NCBI GenBank assembly: GCA_023053545.1
Contig: JAKZAN010000067.1
Coordinates: 1-64,000, forward strand
DNA: 64,000 nucleotides
Source: Lepidurus packardi
Taxonomy: Eukaryota > Arthropoda > Branchiopoda > Notostraca > Triopsidae
Direction: 5' to 3'
The position numbers were made by a program, and so were the translations under genes. This document shows positions 1 through 15,100 of this stretch, piece by piece (position 1 is the first letter of the stretch; each line of letters opens with the position of its first letter). Under the pieces are notes generated by a model. The model was not told where the DNA came from. It did not search any database and saw only the letters and a program-made list of their open reading frames with translations.

Positions 1-478
1 TTCCTTATGGACTGAATTAATTCCTTACGGACTGACTTAATTCCTTACGGACTAAATTAATTCCTTACGGACTGAATTAATTCTTTATGATTGATTGAAT
101 TCCTTATTTACTGAATTAATTAGTTCCGTAATGAATTAATTCCTTACGGACTGAATTAATTCCTTACGGACTGAATTAATTCCTTACCACCGGAATTAAC
201 TACTTATGGACTGAATTAAATCCTTACGGACAGAACAAATTCCTTACGGACGGAATTAATTCCTTACGGACTGAATTAATTCCTTACGGAATGAATTATT
301 TCATTACGGACTTAAATAAATCCTTACCGACATAATTAATTCCTTACGGAATGAATTACTTCTTTATGATTGATTGAATTCCTTACTTACTGAATTAATT
401 AGTTACGGACTGAATTAATTCCTTACGGACTGAATTAATTCCTTACGGACTAAATTAATTCCTTACGGACTGAATTAA

Positions 479-2269
479 TTCTTTATGATTGATTGAATTC
501 CTTACTTACTGAATTAATTAGTTACGGACTTAATTTTTTCCTTACGGACTGAATTAATTCCTTACAGAGTGAATTAACTCCTTACGGCCCGATTTAATTC
601 CTTACAGACTGAATAATTTCCTTAAGGACTGAATTAATTCCTTACGGACTGACTTAATTCCTTACGGACTAAATTAATTCCTTACGGACTGAATTAATTC
701 TTTATGATTGATTGAATTCCTTACTTACTGAATTAATTAGTTACGGACTGAAATAATTTCTTACGGACTGAATTAATTAATTACGGACTCAATTAACTAC
801 TTACGGACTGAATTAATTCTTTACGGACTGAATTAATTCCTTGGGGACTGAATTAATTCCTTACGGACTCAATTAATTCATTACGGACTTAATTATTTCC
901 TTACGGACTGAATTAATTCATTACGGACTTAATTAATCCATTACGGACTTAATTAATTCAATACGGACTGAATTAATTCCTTACAGACTGAATTAATTCC
1001 TTACGGCCTGATTTAATTCCTTAGAGACTGATTAATTCCTTACGGAATGAATTAATTCCTTACGGACTGAATTAATTCTTTATGATTGATTGAATTCCTT
1101 ACTTACTGAATTAATTAGTTACGGACTTAATTTTTTCCTTACGGACTGAATTAATTCCTTACAGAGTGAATTAACTCCTTACGGCCCGATTTAATTCCTT
1201 ACAGACTGAATAATTTCCTTAAGGACTGAATTAATTCCTTACGGACTGACTTAATTCCTTACGGACTAAATTAATTCCTTACGGACTGAATTAATTCTTT
1301 ATGATTGATTGAATTCCTTACTTACTGAATTAATTAGTTACGGACTGAAATAATTTCTTACGGACTGAATTAATTAATTACGGACTCAATTAACTACTTA
1401 CGGACTGAATTAATTCTTTACGGACTGAATTAATTCCTTGGGGACTGAATTAATTCCTTACGGACTCAATTAATTCATTACGGACTTAATTATTTCCTTA
1501 CGGACTGAATTAATTCATTACGGACTTAATTAATCCATTACGGACTTAATTAATTCAATACGGACTGAATTAATTCCTTACAGACTGAATTAATTCCTTA
1601 CGGCCTGATTTAATTCCTTAGAGACTGATTAATTCCTTACGGAATGAATTAATTCCTTACGGACTGAATTAATTCTTTATGATTGATTGAATTCCTTAGT
1701 TACTGAATTAATTAGTTACGGACTTAATTTTTTCCTTACGGACCGAATTAATTCCTTACAGAGGGAATTAACTCCTTACGGCCTGATTTATGTCCATACA
1801 GACTGAATTAATTCCGTAAGGACTGAATTAATTCCTTACGGACTGACTTAATTCCTTACGGACTAAATTAATACCTTACGCACTGAATTAATTCTTTATG
1901 ATTGATTAAATTCCTTACTTACTGAATTAATTAGTTACGGACTGAAATAATTTCTTACGGACTGAATTAATTAATTACGGACTCAATTAACTACTTACGG
2001 ACTGAATTAATTCTTTACGGACTGAATTAATTCCTTGGGGACTGAATTAATTCCTTACGGACTCAATTAATTCATTACGGACTTAATTATTTCCTTACGG
2101 ACTGAATTAATTCATTACGGACTTAATTAATCCATTACGGACTTAATTAATTCAATACGGACTGAATTAATTCCTTACAGACTGAATTAATTCCTTACGG
2201 CCTGATTTAATTCCTTACAGACTGATTAATTCCTTACGGAATGAATTAATTCCTTACGGACTGAATTAA
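479..2269. repeat. 597-bp higher-order repeat, three copies
   Basis: Landmark monomers TTCTTTATGATTGATTGAA recur at 479, 1076, 1673 and 2270 (type a) and at 698, 1295 and 1892 (type b). The spacing alternates 219 and 378 bp, giving a 597-bp unit. Type a is followed by the variant CTTAATTTTTTCC and type b by CTGAAATAATTTC. The copies are nearly identical. The length is 30 monomers minus 3 bp, explained by two 19-bp landmark monomers and one 19-bp monomer of the form GACTGATTAA. The unit continues partially past 2270. Confidence 0.9.
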
Positions 2270-3721
2270 TTCTTTATGATTGATTGAATTCCTTACTTAC
2301 TGAATTAATTAGTTACGGACTTAATTTTTTCCTTACGGACTGAATTAATTCCTTACAGAGTGAATTAACTCCTTACGGCCTGATTTAATTCCTTACAGAC
2401 TGAATAATTTCCTTAAGGACTGAATTAATTCCTTACGGACTGAATTAATTCCTTACGGAATTAATTAATTCATTACGGACTTAATTAAATCCTTACCGAC
2501 ATAATTAATTCCTTACGGACTGAATTAATTCTTTATGATTGATTGAATTCCTTACGTACTGAATTAATTATTTACGGACTGAATTAATTCCTTACGGACT
2601 GAATTAATTCCTTACGGACTAAATTAATTCCTTACGGACTGAATTAATTCTTTATGATTGATTGAATTCCTTACTTACTGAATTAATTAGTTCCGGAATG
2701 AATTAATTCCTTACGGACTGAATTAATTCCTTACCACCTGAATTAACTACTTAGGGACTGAATTAAATCCTTGTGGACTTAATTAATTCATTACGGACTG
2801 ACTTAATTCCTTACGGACTGAATTAATTAATTACGGACTGAATTAACTACTTACGGACTGAATTAATTATTTACGGACTGAATTAATTCCTTGGGGACTG
2901 AATTAATTCCTTACGGACTCAATTAATTTATTACGGACTTAATATTTCCTTACGGACTGAATTAATCCATTAAGGACTTAATTAATTAAATATGGACTGA
3001 ATTAATTCCTTACAGACTGAATTAATTCCCTACTGCCTGATTTAATTCCTTACATACGGATTAATTCCTTATTTAATGAATTAATTTCTTACCGACATAA
3101 TTAATTCCTTACGGACTGAATTAATTCTTTATGATTGATTGAATTCCTTTGTTACTGAATTAATTAGTTACGGACTTAATTATTTCCTTACGGACAGAAT
3201 TAATTCCTTAAAGAGTGAATTAACTCCTTACGGCCTGATTTAATTCCTTACAGACTGAATTAATTCCTTATGGACTGAATTAATTCCTTACGGACTGACT
3301 TAATTCCTTACGGACTAAATTAATTCCTTACGGACTGAATTAATTCTTTATGATTGATTGAATTCCTTATTTACTGAATTAATTAGTTCCGTAATGAATT
3401 AATTCCTTACGGACTGAATTAATTCCTTACCACCGGAATTAACTACTTATGGACTGAATTAAATCCTTACGGACAGAACAAATTCCTTACGGACGGAATT
3501 AATTCCTTACGGACTGAATTAATTCCTTACGGAATGAATTATTTCATTACGGACTTAAATAAATCCTTACCGACATAATTAATTCCTTACGGAATGAATT
3601 ACTTCTTTATGATTGATTGAATTCCTTACTTACTGAATTAATTAGTTACGGACTGAATTAATTCCTTACGGACTGAATTAATTCCTTACGGACTAAATTA
3701 ATTCCTTACGGACTGAATTAA
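2270..3721. repeat. Mosaic satellite including a copy of the window start
   Basis: A partial 597-bp unit runs to about 2440 and is followed by shuffled monomers with landmarks at 2529, 2648 and 3125. From 3264 the sequence repeats bases 1 onward at an offset of 3,263 bp. The offset becomes 3,243 bp after one 20-bp monomer is missing near 3420 (two units at about 141-180, one unit here). The duplicated block continues into the next domain, to about 4319. It contains satellite only. Confidence 0.85.
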
Positions 3722-6109
3722 TTCTTTATGATTGATTGAATTCCTTACTTACTGAATTAATTAGTTACGGACTTAATTTTTTCCTTACGGACTGAATTAA
3801 TTCCTTACAGAGTGAATTAACTCCTTACGGCCCGATTTAATTCCTTACAGACTGAATAATTTCCTTAAGGACTGAATTAATTCCTTACGGACTGACTTAA
3901 TTCCTTACGGACTAAATTAATTCCTTACGGACTGAATTAATTCTTTATGATTGATTGAATTCCTTACTTACTGAATTAATTAGTTACGGACTGAAATAAT
4001 TTCTTACGGACTGAATTAATTAATTACGGACTCAATTAACTACTTACGGACTGAATTAATTCTTTACGGACTGAATTAATTCCTTGGGGACTGAATTAAT
4101 TCCTTACGGACTCAATTAATTCATTACGGACTTAATTATTTCCTTACGGACTGAATTAATTCATTACGGACTTAATTAATCCATTACGGACTTAATTAAT
4201 TCAATACGGACTGAATTAATTCCTTACAGACTGAATTAATTCCTTACGGCCTGATTTAATTCCTTAGAGACTGATTAATTCCTTACGGAATGAATTAATT
4301 CCTTACGGACTGAATTAATTCTTTATGATTGATTGAATTCCTTAGTTACTGAATTAATTAGTTACGGACTTAATTTTTTCCTTACGGACCGAATTAATTC
4401 CTTACAGAGGGAATTAACTCCTTACGGCCTGATTTATGTCCATACAGACTGAATAATTTCCTTAAGGACTGAATTAATTCCTTACGGACTGACTTAATTC
4501 CTTACGGACTAAATTAATACCTTACGCACTGAATTAATTCTTTATGATTGATTAAATTCCTTACTTACTGAATTAATTAGTTAAGGACTGAAATAATTTC
4601 TTACGGACTGAATTAATTAATTACGGACTCAATTAACTACTTACGGACTGAATTAATTCTTTACGGACTGAATTAATTCCTTGGGGACTGAATTAATTCC
4701 TTACGGACTCAATTAATTCATTACGGACTTAATTATTTCCTTACGGACTGAATTAATTCATTACGGACTTAATTAATCCATTACGGACTTAATTAATTCA
4801 ATACGGACTGAATTAATTCCTTACAGACTGAATTAATTCCTTACGGCCTGATTTAATTCCTTAGAGACTGATTAATTCCTTACGGAATGAATTAATTCCT
4901 TACGGACTGAATTAATTCTTTATGATTGATTGAATTCCTTAGTTACTGAATTAATTAGTTACGGACTTAATTTTTTCCTTACGGACCGAATTAATTCCTT
5001 ACAGAGGGAATTAACTCCTTACGGCCTGATTTATGTCCATACAGACTGAATTATTTCCGTAAGGACTGAATTAATTCCTTACGGACTGACTTAATTCCTT
5101 ACGGACTAAATTAATACCTTACGCACTGAATTAATTCTTTATGATTGATTAAATTCCTTACTTACTGAATTAATTAGTTACGGACTGAAATAATTTCTTA
5201 CGGACTGAATTAATTAATTACGGACTCAATTAACTACTTACGGACTGAATTAATTCTTTACGGACTGAATTAATTCCTTGGGGACTGAATTAATTCCTTA
5301 CGGACTCAATTAATTCATTACGGACTTAATTATTTCCTTACGGACTGAATTAATTCATTACGGACTTAATTAATCCATTACGGACTTAATTAATTCAATA
5401 CGGACTGAATTAATTCCTTACAGACTGAATTAATTCCTTACGGCCTGATTTAATTCCTTACAGACTGATTAATTCCTTACGGAATGAATTAATTCCTTAC
5501 GGACTGAATTAATTCTTTATGATTGATTGAATTCCTTAGTTACTGAATTAATTAGTTACGGACTTAATTTTTTCCTTACGGACCGAATTAATTCCTTACA
5601 GAGGGAATTAACTCCTTACGGCCTGATTTAATTCCTTACAGACTGAATAATTTCCTTAAGGACTGAATTAATTCCTTACGGACTGACTTAATTCCTTACG
5701 GACTAAATTAATACCTTACGCACTGAATTAATTCTTTATGATTGATTAAATTCCTTACTTACTGAATTAATTAGTTAAGGACTGAAATAATTTCTTACGG
5801 ACTGAATTAATTAATTACGGACTCAATTAACTACTTACGGACTGAATTAATTCTTTACGGACTGAATTAATTCCTTGGGGACTGAATTAATTCCTTACGG
5901 ACTCAATCAATTCATTACGGACTTAATTATTTCCTTACGGACTGAATTAATTCATTACGGACTTAATTAATCCATTACGGACTTAATTAATTCAATACGG
6001 ACTGAATTAATTCCTTACAGACTGAATTAATTCCTTACGGCCTGATTTAATTCCTTACAGACTGATTAATTCCTTACGGAATGAATTAATTCCTTACGGA
6101 CTGAATTAA
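3722..6109. repeat. 597-bp higher-order repeat, four copies
   Basis: Type-a landmarks sit at 3722, 4319, 4916, 5513 and 6110, and type-b landmarks at 3941, 4538, 5135 and 5732. These give four consecutive 597-bp units. The unit is the same as at 479-2269, with shared private variants such as CTTGGGGACTG and TCAATACGG. The copies differ by scattered substitutions only. No gene is present. Confidence 0.9.
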
Positions 6110-8439
6110 TTCTTTATGATTGATTGAATTCCTTAGTTACTGAATTAATTAGTTACGGACTTAATTTTTTCCTTACGGACTGAATTAATTCCTTACAGAG
6201 GGAATTAACTCCTTACGGCCTGATTTATGTCCATACAGACTGAATTAATTCCGTAAGGACTGAATTAATTCCTTACGGACTGACTAAATTCCTTACGGAC
6301 TAAATTAATACCTTACGCACTGAATAAATTCTTTATGATTGATTGAATTCCTTACTTACTGAATTAATTAGTTCCGGAATGAATTAATTCCTTACGGACT
6401 GAATTAATTCCTTACGGACTGAATAAATTCCTTACCACCTGAATTACTACTTAGGGACTGAATTAAATCCTTACGGACTTAATTAATTCATTACGGACGG
6501 AATTAATTCCTTACGGACTGAATTAATTCCTTACGGACTTAATTAATTCCTTGCGGACTGAATTAATTCCTTACGGACTGAATTAATTCCTTACCTACTG
6601 AATTAGTTCTTTACGGACTGAATTAATTCCTTACGGACTGACTTAATTCCTTACGGACTGAATTAATTCTTTATGATTGATTGAATTCCTTACGTACTGA
6701 ATTAATTAGTTCCGGAATGAATTAATTCCTTACGGACTGAATTCATTCCTTACCACCTGAATTAACTATTTAGGGACTGAATTAAATCTTTACGGACTTA
6801 ATTAAATGCTTACGGAATGAATTAATTCCTTACGGACTGAATTAATTCCTTACCGGCTGAATTAATTCCTTAAGGACTGAATTAATTCCTTACGGACTGA
6901 ATTAATTCTTTATTATTGATTGAATTCCTTACTTACTGAATTAATTAGTTATGGACTGAATAAGTTCCTTACGGAATGAATTAATTCCTTACGGACTGAA
7001 TTAACTACTTAGGGACTGAATTAATTCCTTACGGACTGAATAAATTCCTTACGGACTGAATTAATTCTTTACGGACTGAATTAATTCCTAACGGACTGAA
7101 TTAATTCCTTACGGACTGAATAAATTCCTTACGGACGGAATAAATTCTTTACGGACTGAATTAATTCCTTGGGGACTGAATTAATTCCTTACGGACTCAA
7201 TTAATTCATTACGAACTTAATTATTTCCTTACGGACTGAATTAATTCATTACGGACTTAATTAATCCATTACGGACTTAATTAATTCAATACGGACTGAA
7301 TTAATTCCTTACAGACTGAATTAATTCCTTACGGCCTGATTTAATTCCTTACAGACTGATTAATTCCTTACGGAATGAATTAATTCCTTACGGACTGAAT
7401 TAATTCTTTATGATTGATTGAATTCCTTAGTTACTGAATTAATTAGTTACGGACTTAATTTTTTCCTTACGGACTGAATTAATTCCTTACAGAGGGAATT
7501 AACTCCTTACGGCCTGATTTATGTCCATACAGACTGAATTAATTCCGTAAGGACTGAATTAATTCCTTACGGACTGACTAAATTCCTTACGGACTAAATT
7601 AATACCTTACGCACTGAATTAATTCTTTATGATTGATTGAATTCCTTACTTACTGAATTAATTAGTTCCGGAATGAATTAATTCCTTACGGACTGAATTA
7701 ATTCCTTACGGACTGAATAAATTCCTTACCACCTGAATTACTACTTAGGGACTGAATTAAATCCTTACGGACTTAATTAATTCATTACGGACGGAATTAA
7801 TTCCTTACGGACTGAATTAATTCCTTACGGACTTAATTAATTCCTTGCGGACTGAATTAATTCCTTACGGACTGAATTAATTCCTTACCTACTGAATTAG
7901 TTCTTTACGGACTGAATTAATTCCTTACGGACTGACTTAATTCCTTACGGACTGAATTAATTCTTTATGATTGATTGAATTCCTTACGTACTGAATTAAT
8001 TAGTTCCGGAATGAATTAATTCCTTACGGACTGAATTCATTCCTTACCACCTGAATTAACTATTTAGGGACTGAATTAAATCTTTACGGACTTAATTAAA
8101 TGCTTACGGAATGAATTAATTCCTTACGGACTGAATTAATTCCTTACCGGCTGAATTAATTCCTTAAGGACTGAATTAATTCCTTACGGACTGAATTAAT
8201 TCTTTATTATTGATTGAATTCCTTACTTACTGAATTAATTAGTTATGGACTGAATAAGTTCCTTACGGAATGAATTAATTCCTTACGGACTGAATTAACT
8301 ACTTAGGGACTGAATTAATTCCTTACGGACTGAATAAATTCCTTACGGACTGAATTAATTCTTTACGGACTGAATTAATTCCTAACGGACTGAATTAATT
8401 CCTTACGGACTGAATAAATTCCTTACGGACGGAATAAAT
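5830..8439. repeat. 1,294-bp tandem segmental duplication of satellite
   Basis: Landmarks at 6329 and 7623, at 6667 and 7961, and the rare variant CCTAACGG at 7087 and 8381 are all 1,294 bp apart. Copy 1 is about 5830-7145 and copy 2 about 7130-8439. The left part of each copy is the end of the 597-bp HOR family and the right part is a different monomer order, so the block spans an old domain boundary. Confidence 0.8.
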
Positions 8440-9360
8440 TCCTTACGGACTGAATTAATTCCTTACGGACTGAATTAATTCATTACGGACTTAATTAAAT
8501 CCTTACCGACATAATTAATTTCTTACGGAATGAATTAATTCTTTATGATTGATTGAATTCCTTACTTACTGAATTAATTATTTACGGACTGAATTAATTC
8601 CTTGCGGACTGAATTAATTCCTTACGGACTGAATTAATTCCTTACCTACTGAATTAGTTCTTTACGGACTGAATTAATTCCTTACGGACTGACTTAATTC
8701 CTTACGGACTGAATTAATTCTTTATGATTGATTGAATTCCTTACGTACTGAATTAATTAGTTCCGGAATGAATTAATTCCTTACGGACTGAATTCATTCC
8801 TTACCACCTGAATTAACTATTTAGGGACTGAATTAAATCTTTACGGACTTAATTAAATGCTTACGGAATGAATTAATTCCTTACGGACTGAATTAATTCC
8901 TTACCGGCTGAATTAATTCCTTAAGGACTGAATTAATTCCTTACGGACTGAATTAATTCTTTATTATTGATTGAATTCCTTACTTACTGAATTAATTAGT
9001 TATGGACTGAATAAGTTCCTTACGGAATGAATTAATTCCTTACGGACTGAATTAACTACTTAGGGACTGAATTAATTCCTTACGGACTGAATAAATTCCT
9101 TACGGACTGAATTAATTCTTTACGGACTGAATTAATTCCTAACGGACTGAATTAATTCCTTACGGACTGAATAAATTCCTTACGGACGGAATAAATTCCT
9201 TACGGACTGAATTAATTCCTTACGGACTGAATTAATTCATTACGGACTTAATTAAATCCTTACCGACATAATTAATTTCTTACGGAATGAATTAATTCTT
9301 TATGATTGATTGAATTCCTTACTTACTGAATTAATTATTTACGGACTGAATTAATTCCTT
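7840..9360. repeat. 757-bp tandem duplication nested in the 1,294-bp copy
   Basis: The landmark at 7961 recurs at 8718 and the CCTAACGG variant at 8381 recurs at 9138, both 757 bp apart. The second copy begins inside the right part of the 1,294-bp duplication, so it is a later, nested event. A further related segment lies at about 10320-11060. Only satellite is present. Confidence 0.8.
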
Positions 9361-11640
9361 ACGGACTGAATTAATTCCTTACGGACTAAATTAATTCCTT
9401 ACGGGCTGAATTAATTCTTTATGATTGATTGAATTCCTTACTTACTGAATTCCTTATTTACGGACTGAATTAATTCCTTACGGACTGAAATAATTCCTTA
9501 CGGACTGAATTAACTACTTAGGGACTGAATTATTTCCTTACGGACTGAATAAATTCCTTACGGACTGAATTAAATCTTTACGGACTGAATTAATTCCTAA
9601 CGGACTGAATTAATTCCTTACGGACTGAATAAATTCCTTACGGACGGAATAAATTCCTTACGGACTGAATTAATTCCTTACGGACTGAATTAATTCATTA
9701 CGGACTTAATTAAATCCTTACCGACATAATTAATTTCTTACGGAATGAATTAATTCTTTATGATTGATTGAATTCCTTACTTACTGAATTAATTATTTAC
9801 GGACTGAATTAATTCCTTACGGACTGAATTAATTCCTTACCACCTGAATTAACTACTTAGGGACTGAATTAAATCCTTACGGACTTAATTAATTCATTAC
9901 GGACTGAATTAATTCCTTACGGACTGAATTAATTCCTTACGGACAGAACAAATTCATTACGGACGGAATTAATTCCTTACGGACTGAATTAATTCAATAC
10001 GGACTGAATTAATTCCTTACAGACTGAATTAATTCCTTACGGCCTGATTTAATTCCTTACAGACTGATTAATTCCTTACGGAATGAATTAATTCCTTACG
10101 GACTGAATTAATTCTTTATGATTGATTGAATTCCTTAGTTACTGAATTAATTAGTTACGGACTTAATTTTTTCCTTACGGACTGAATTAATTCCTTACAG
10201 AGGGAATTAACTCCTTACGGCCTGATTTATGTCCATACAGACTGAATTAATTCCGTAAGGACTGAATTAATTCCTTACGGACTGACTAAATTCCTTACGG
10301 ACTAAATTAATACCTTACGCACTGAATTAATTCTTTATGATTGATTGAATTCCTTACTTACTGAATTAATTAGTTCCGGAATGAATTAATTCCTTACGGA
10401 CTGAATTAATTCCTTACGGACTGAATAAATTCCTTACCACCTGAATTACTACTTAGGGACTGAATTAAATCCTTACGGACTTAATTAATTCATTACGGAC
10501 TGAATTAATTCCTTACGGATTGAATTAATTCCTTACGGACTTAATTAATTCCTTGCGGACTGAATTAATTCCTTACGGACTGAATTAATTCCTTACCTAC
10601 TGAATTAGTTCTTTACGGACTGAATTAATTCCTTACGGACTGACTTAATTCCTTACGGACTGAATTAATTCTTTATGATTGATTGAATTCCTTACGTACT
10701 GAATTAATTAGTTCCGGAATGAATTAATTCCTTACGGACTGAATTCATTCCTTACCACCTGAATTAACTATTTAGGGACTGAATTAAATCTTTACGGACT
10801 TAATTAAATGCTTACGGAATGAATTAATTCCTTACGGACTGAATTAATTCCTTACCGGCTGAATTAATTCCTTAAGGACTGAATTAATTCCTTACGGACT
10901 GAATTAATTCTTTATTATTGATTGAATTCCTTACTTACTGAATTAATTAGTTATGGACTGAATAAGTTCCTTACGGAATGAATTAATTCCTTACGGACTG
11001 AATTAACTACTTAGGGACTGAATTAATTCCTTACGGACTGAATAAATTCCTTACGGACTGAATTAATTCCTTACGGACTGAAATAATTCCTTACGGACTG
11101 AATTAACTACTTAGGGACTGAATTAATTCCTTACGGACTGAATAAATTCCTTACGGAATGAATTAATTCTTTATGATTGATTGAATTCCTTACTTACTGA
11201 ATTAATTATTTACGGACTGAATTAATTCCTTACGGACTGAATTAATTCCTTACGGACTAAATTAATTCCTTACGGACTGAATTAATTCTTTATGATTGAT
11301 TGAATTCCTTACTTACTGAATTAATTATTTACGGACTGAATTAATTCCTTACGGACTGAAATAATTCCTTACGGACTGAATTAACTACTTAGGGACTGAA
11401 TTAATTCCTTACGGACTGAATAAATTCCTTACGGACTGAATTAAATCTTTACGGACTGAATTAATTCCTAACGGACTGAATTAATTCCTTACGGACTGAA
11501 TAAATTCCTTACGGACGGAATAAATTCCTTACGGACTGAATTAATTCCTTACGGACTGAATTAATTCATTACGGACTTAATTAAATCCTTACCGACATAA
11601 TTAATTTCTTACGGAATGAATTAATTCTTTATGATTGATT
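9361..11640. repeat. Mosaic satellite from neighbouring higher-order repeats
   Basis: Segments of about 300-700 bp resemble 7.6-9.4 kb and each other. For example, about 9400-9800 resembles 11280-11700, and the 10320-11060 stretch resembles 7623-8340. Monomer order is shuffled and there is no single dominant period. No non-satellite sequence is seen. Confidence 0.7.
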
Positions 11641-12181
11641 GAATTCCTTACTTACTGAATTAATTATTTACGGACTGAATTAATTCCTTACGGACTAAAT
11701 TAATTCCTTACGGACTGAATTAATTCTTTATGATTGATTGAATTCCTTACTTACTGAATTAATTAGTTACGGACTTAATTTTTTCCTTACGGACTGAATT
11801 AATTCCTTACAGAGTGAATTAACTCCTTACGGCCTGATTTAATTCCTTACAGACTGAATTATTTCCTTACGGACTGAATTAATTAATTACGGACTGAATT
11901 AACTACTTACGGACTGAATTAATTCTTTACGGACTGAATTAATTCCTTGGGGACTGAATTAATTCCTTACGGATTCAATTAATTCATTACGGACTTAATT
12001 ATTTCCTTACGGACTGAATTAATTCATTACGGACTTAATTAATCCATTACGGACTTAATTAATTCAATACGGACTGAATTAATTCCTTACAGACTGAATT
12101 AATTCCTTACGGCCTGATTTAATTCCTTACAGACTGATTAATTCCTTACGGAATGAATTAATTCCTTACGGACTGAATTAA

Positions 12182-15100
12182 TTCTTTATGATTGATTGAA
12201 TTCCTTAGTTACTGAATTAATTAGTTACGGACTTAATTATTTCCTTACGGACAGAATTAATTCCTTAAAGAGTGAATTAACTCCTTACGGCCTGATTTAA
12301 TTCCTTACGGACTGAATTAATTCCTTATGGACTGAATTAATTCCTTACGGACTGACTTAATTCCTTACGGACTAAATTAATTCCTTACGGACTGAATTAA
12401 TTCTTTATGATTGATTGAATTCCTTATTTACTGAATTAATTAGTTCCGGAATGAATTAATTCCTTACGGACTGAATTAATTCCTTACGGACTGAATTAAT
12501 TCCTTACGGACAGAACAAATTCCTTACGGACGGAATTAATTCCTTACGGACTGAATTAATTCCTTACGGAATGAATTATTTCATTACGGACTTAATTAAA
12601 TCCTTACCGACATAATTAATTCCTTACGGAATGAATTACTTCTTTATGATTGATTGAATTCCTTACTTACTGAATTAATTAGTTACGGACTGAATTAATT
12701 CCTTACGGACTGAATTAATTCCTTACGGACTGAATTAATTAATTACGGACTCAATTAACTACTTACGGACTGAATTAATTCTTTACGGACTGAATTAATT
12801 CCTTGGGGACTGAATTAATTCCTTACGGACTCAATTAATTCATTACGGACTTAATTATTTCCTTACGGAATGAATTAATTCATTACGGAATTAATTAATC
12901 CATTACGGACTTAATTAATTCAATACGGACTGAATTAATTCCTTACAGACTGAATTAATTCCTTACGGCCTGATTTAATTCCTTACAGACTGAATAATTC
13001 CTTACTGAATGAAGTAATTCCTTACGGACTGAATTAATTCTTTATGATTGATTGAATTCCTTAGTTACTGAATTAATTAGTTACGGACTTAATTTTTTCC
13101 TTACGGACTGAATTAATTCCTTACAGAGGGAATTAACTCCTTACGGCCTGATTTATGTCCATACAGACTGAATTAATTCCGTAAGGACTGAATTAATTCC
13201 TTACGGACTGACTAAATTCCTTACGGACTAAATTAATACCTTACGCCCTGAATTAATTCTTTATGATTGATTGAATTCCTTACTTACTGAATTAATTAGT
13301 TCCGGAATGAATTAATTCCTTACGGACTGAATTAATTCTTTATGATTGATTGAATTCCTTACTTACTGAATTAATTATTTCCGGAATGAATTAATTCCTT
13401 ACGGACTGAATTAATTCCTTACGGACTGAATTAATTCCTTACCACCTGAATTACTACTTAGGGACTGAATTAAATCCTTACGGACTTAATTAATTCATTA
13501 CGGACTGAATTAATTCCTTAAGGACTGAATTAATTCCTTACGGACTTAATTAATTCCTTGCGGACTTAATTAATTCCTTACGGACTGAATTAATTCCTTA
13601 CCTACTGAATTAGTTCTTTACGGACTGAATTAATTCCTTACGGACTGAATTAATTCTTTATGATTGATTGAATTCCTTACTTACTGAATTAATTAGTTAT
13701 GGACTGAATTAGTTCCTTACGGAATGAATTAATTCCTTACGGACTGAATTAACTACTTAGGGACTGAATTAATTCCTTACAGACTGAATTAATTCCGTAC
13801 TGACTTTATAAATTACTTACGGATTATATCAATTCCTTATGGACTTAATTAATTACTTACGAAATGAATTAATTCCTTACGGACTGAATTAATTCATTAC
13901 GGACTTAATTAATCCATTACGGACTTAATTAATTCAATACGGACTGAATTAATTCCTTACAGACTGAATTAATTTCTTACGGCCTGATTTAATTCCTTAC
14001 AGACTGATTAATTCCTTACGGAATGAATTAATTCCTTACGGACTGAATTAATTCTTTATGATTGATTGAATTCCTTAGTTACTGAATTAATTAGTTACGG
14101 ACTTAATTATTTCCTTACGGACAGAATTAATTCCTTAAAGAGTGAATTAACTCCTTACGGCCTGATTTAATTCCTTACGGACTGAATTAATTCCTTATGG
14201 ACTGAATTAATTCCTTACGGACTGACTTAATTCCTTACGGACTAAATTAATTCCTTACGGACTGAATTAATTCTTTATGATTGATTGAATTCCTTATTTA
14301 CTGAATTAATTAGTTCCGGAATGAATTAATTCCTTACGGACTGAATTAATTCCTTACGGACTGAATTAATTCCTTACGGACAGAACAAATTCCTTACGGA
14401 CGGAATTAATTCCTTACGGACTGAATTAATTCCTTACGGAATGAATTATTTCATTACGGACTTAATTAAATCCTTACCGACATAATTAATTCCTTACGGA
14501 ATGAATTACTTCTTTATGATTGATTGAATTCCTTACTTACTGAATTAATTAGTTACGGACTGAATTAATTCCTTACGGACTGAATTAATTAATTACGGAC
14601 TCAATTAACTACTTACGGACTGAATTAATTCTTTACGGACTGAATTAATTCCTTGGGGACTGAATTAATTCCTTACGGACTCAATTAATTCATTACGGAC
14701 TTAATTATTTCCTTACGGAATGAATTAATTCATTACGGAATTAATTAATCCATTACGGACTTAATTAATTCAATACGGACTGAATTAATTCCTTACAGAC
14801 TGAATTAATTCCTTACGGCCTGATTTAATTCCTTACAGACTGAATAATTCCTTACTGAATGAAGTAATTCCTTACGGACTGAATTAATTCTTTATGATTG
14901 ATTGAATTCCTTAGTTACTGAATTAATTAGTTACGGACTTAATTTTTTCCTTACGGACTGAATTAATTCCTTACAGAGGGAATTAACTCCTTACGGCCTG
15001 ATTTATGTCCATACAGACTGAATTAATTCCGTAAGGACTGAATTAATTCCTTACGGACTGACTAAATTCCTTACGGACTAAATTAATACCTTACGCCCTG

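Noticed and set aside
1811..1830. Hairpin-loop inversion TCC(TTAC)GGA to TCC(GTAA)GGA in variant TTCCGTAAGGACTG
   Set aside because: At the equivalent place in other 597-bp copies (for example about 618 and 1218) the monomer is TTCCTTAAGG, an intermediate one step from each form. Two point substitutions explain it without inversion.
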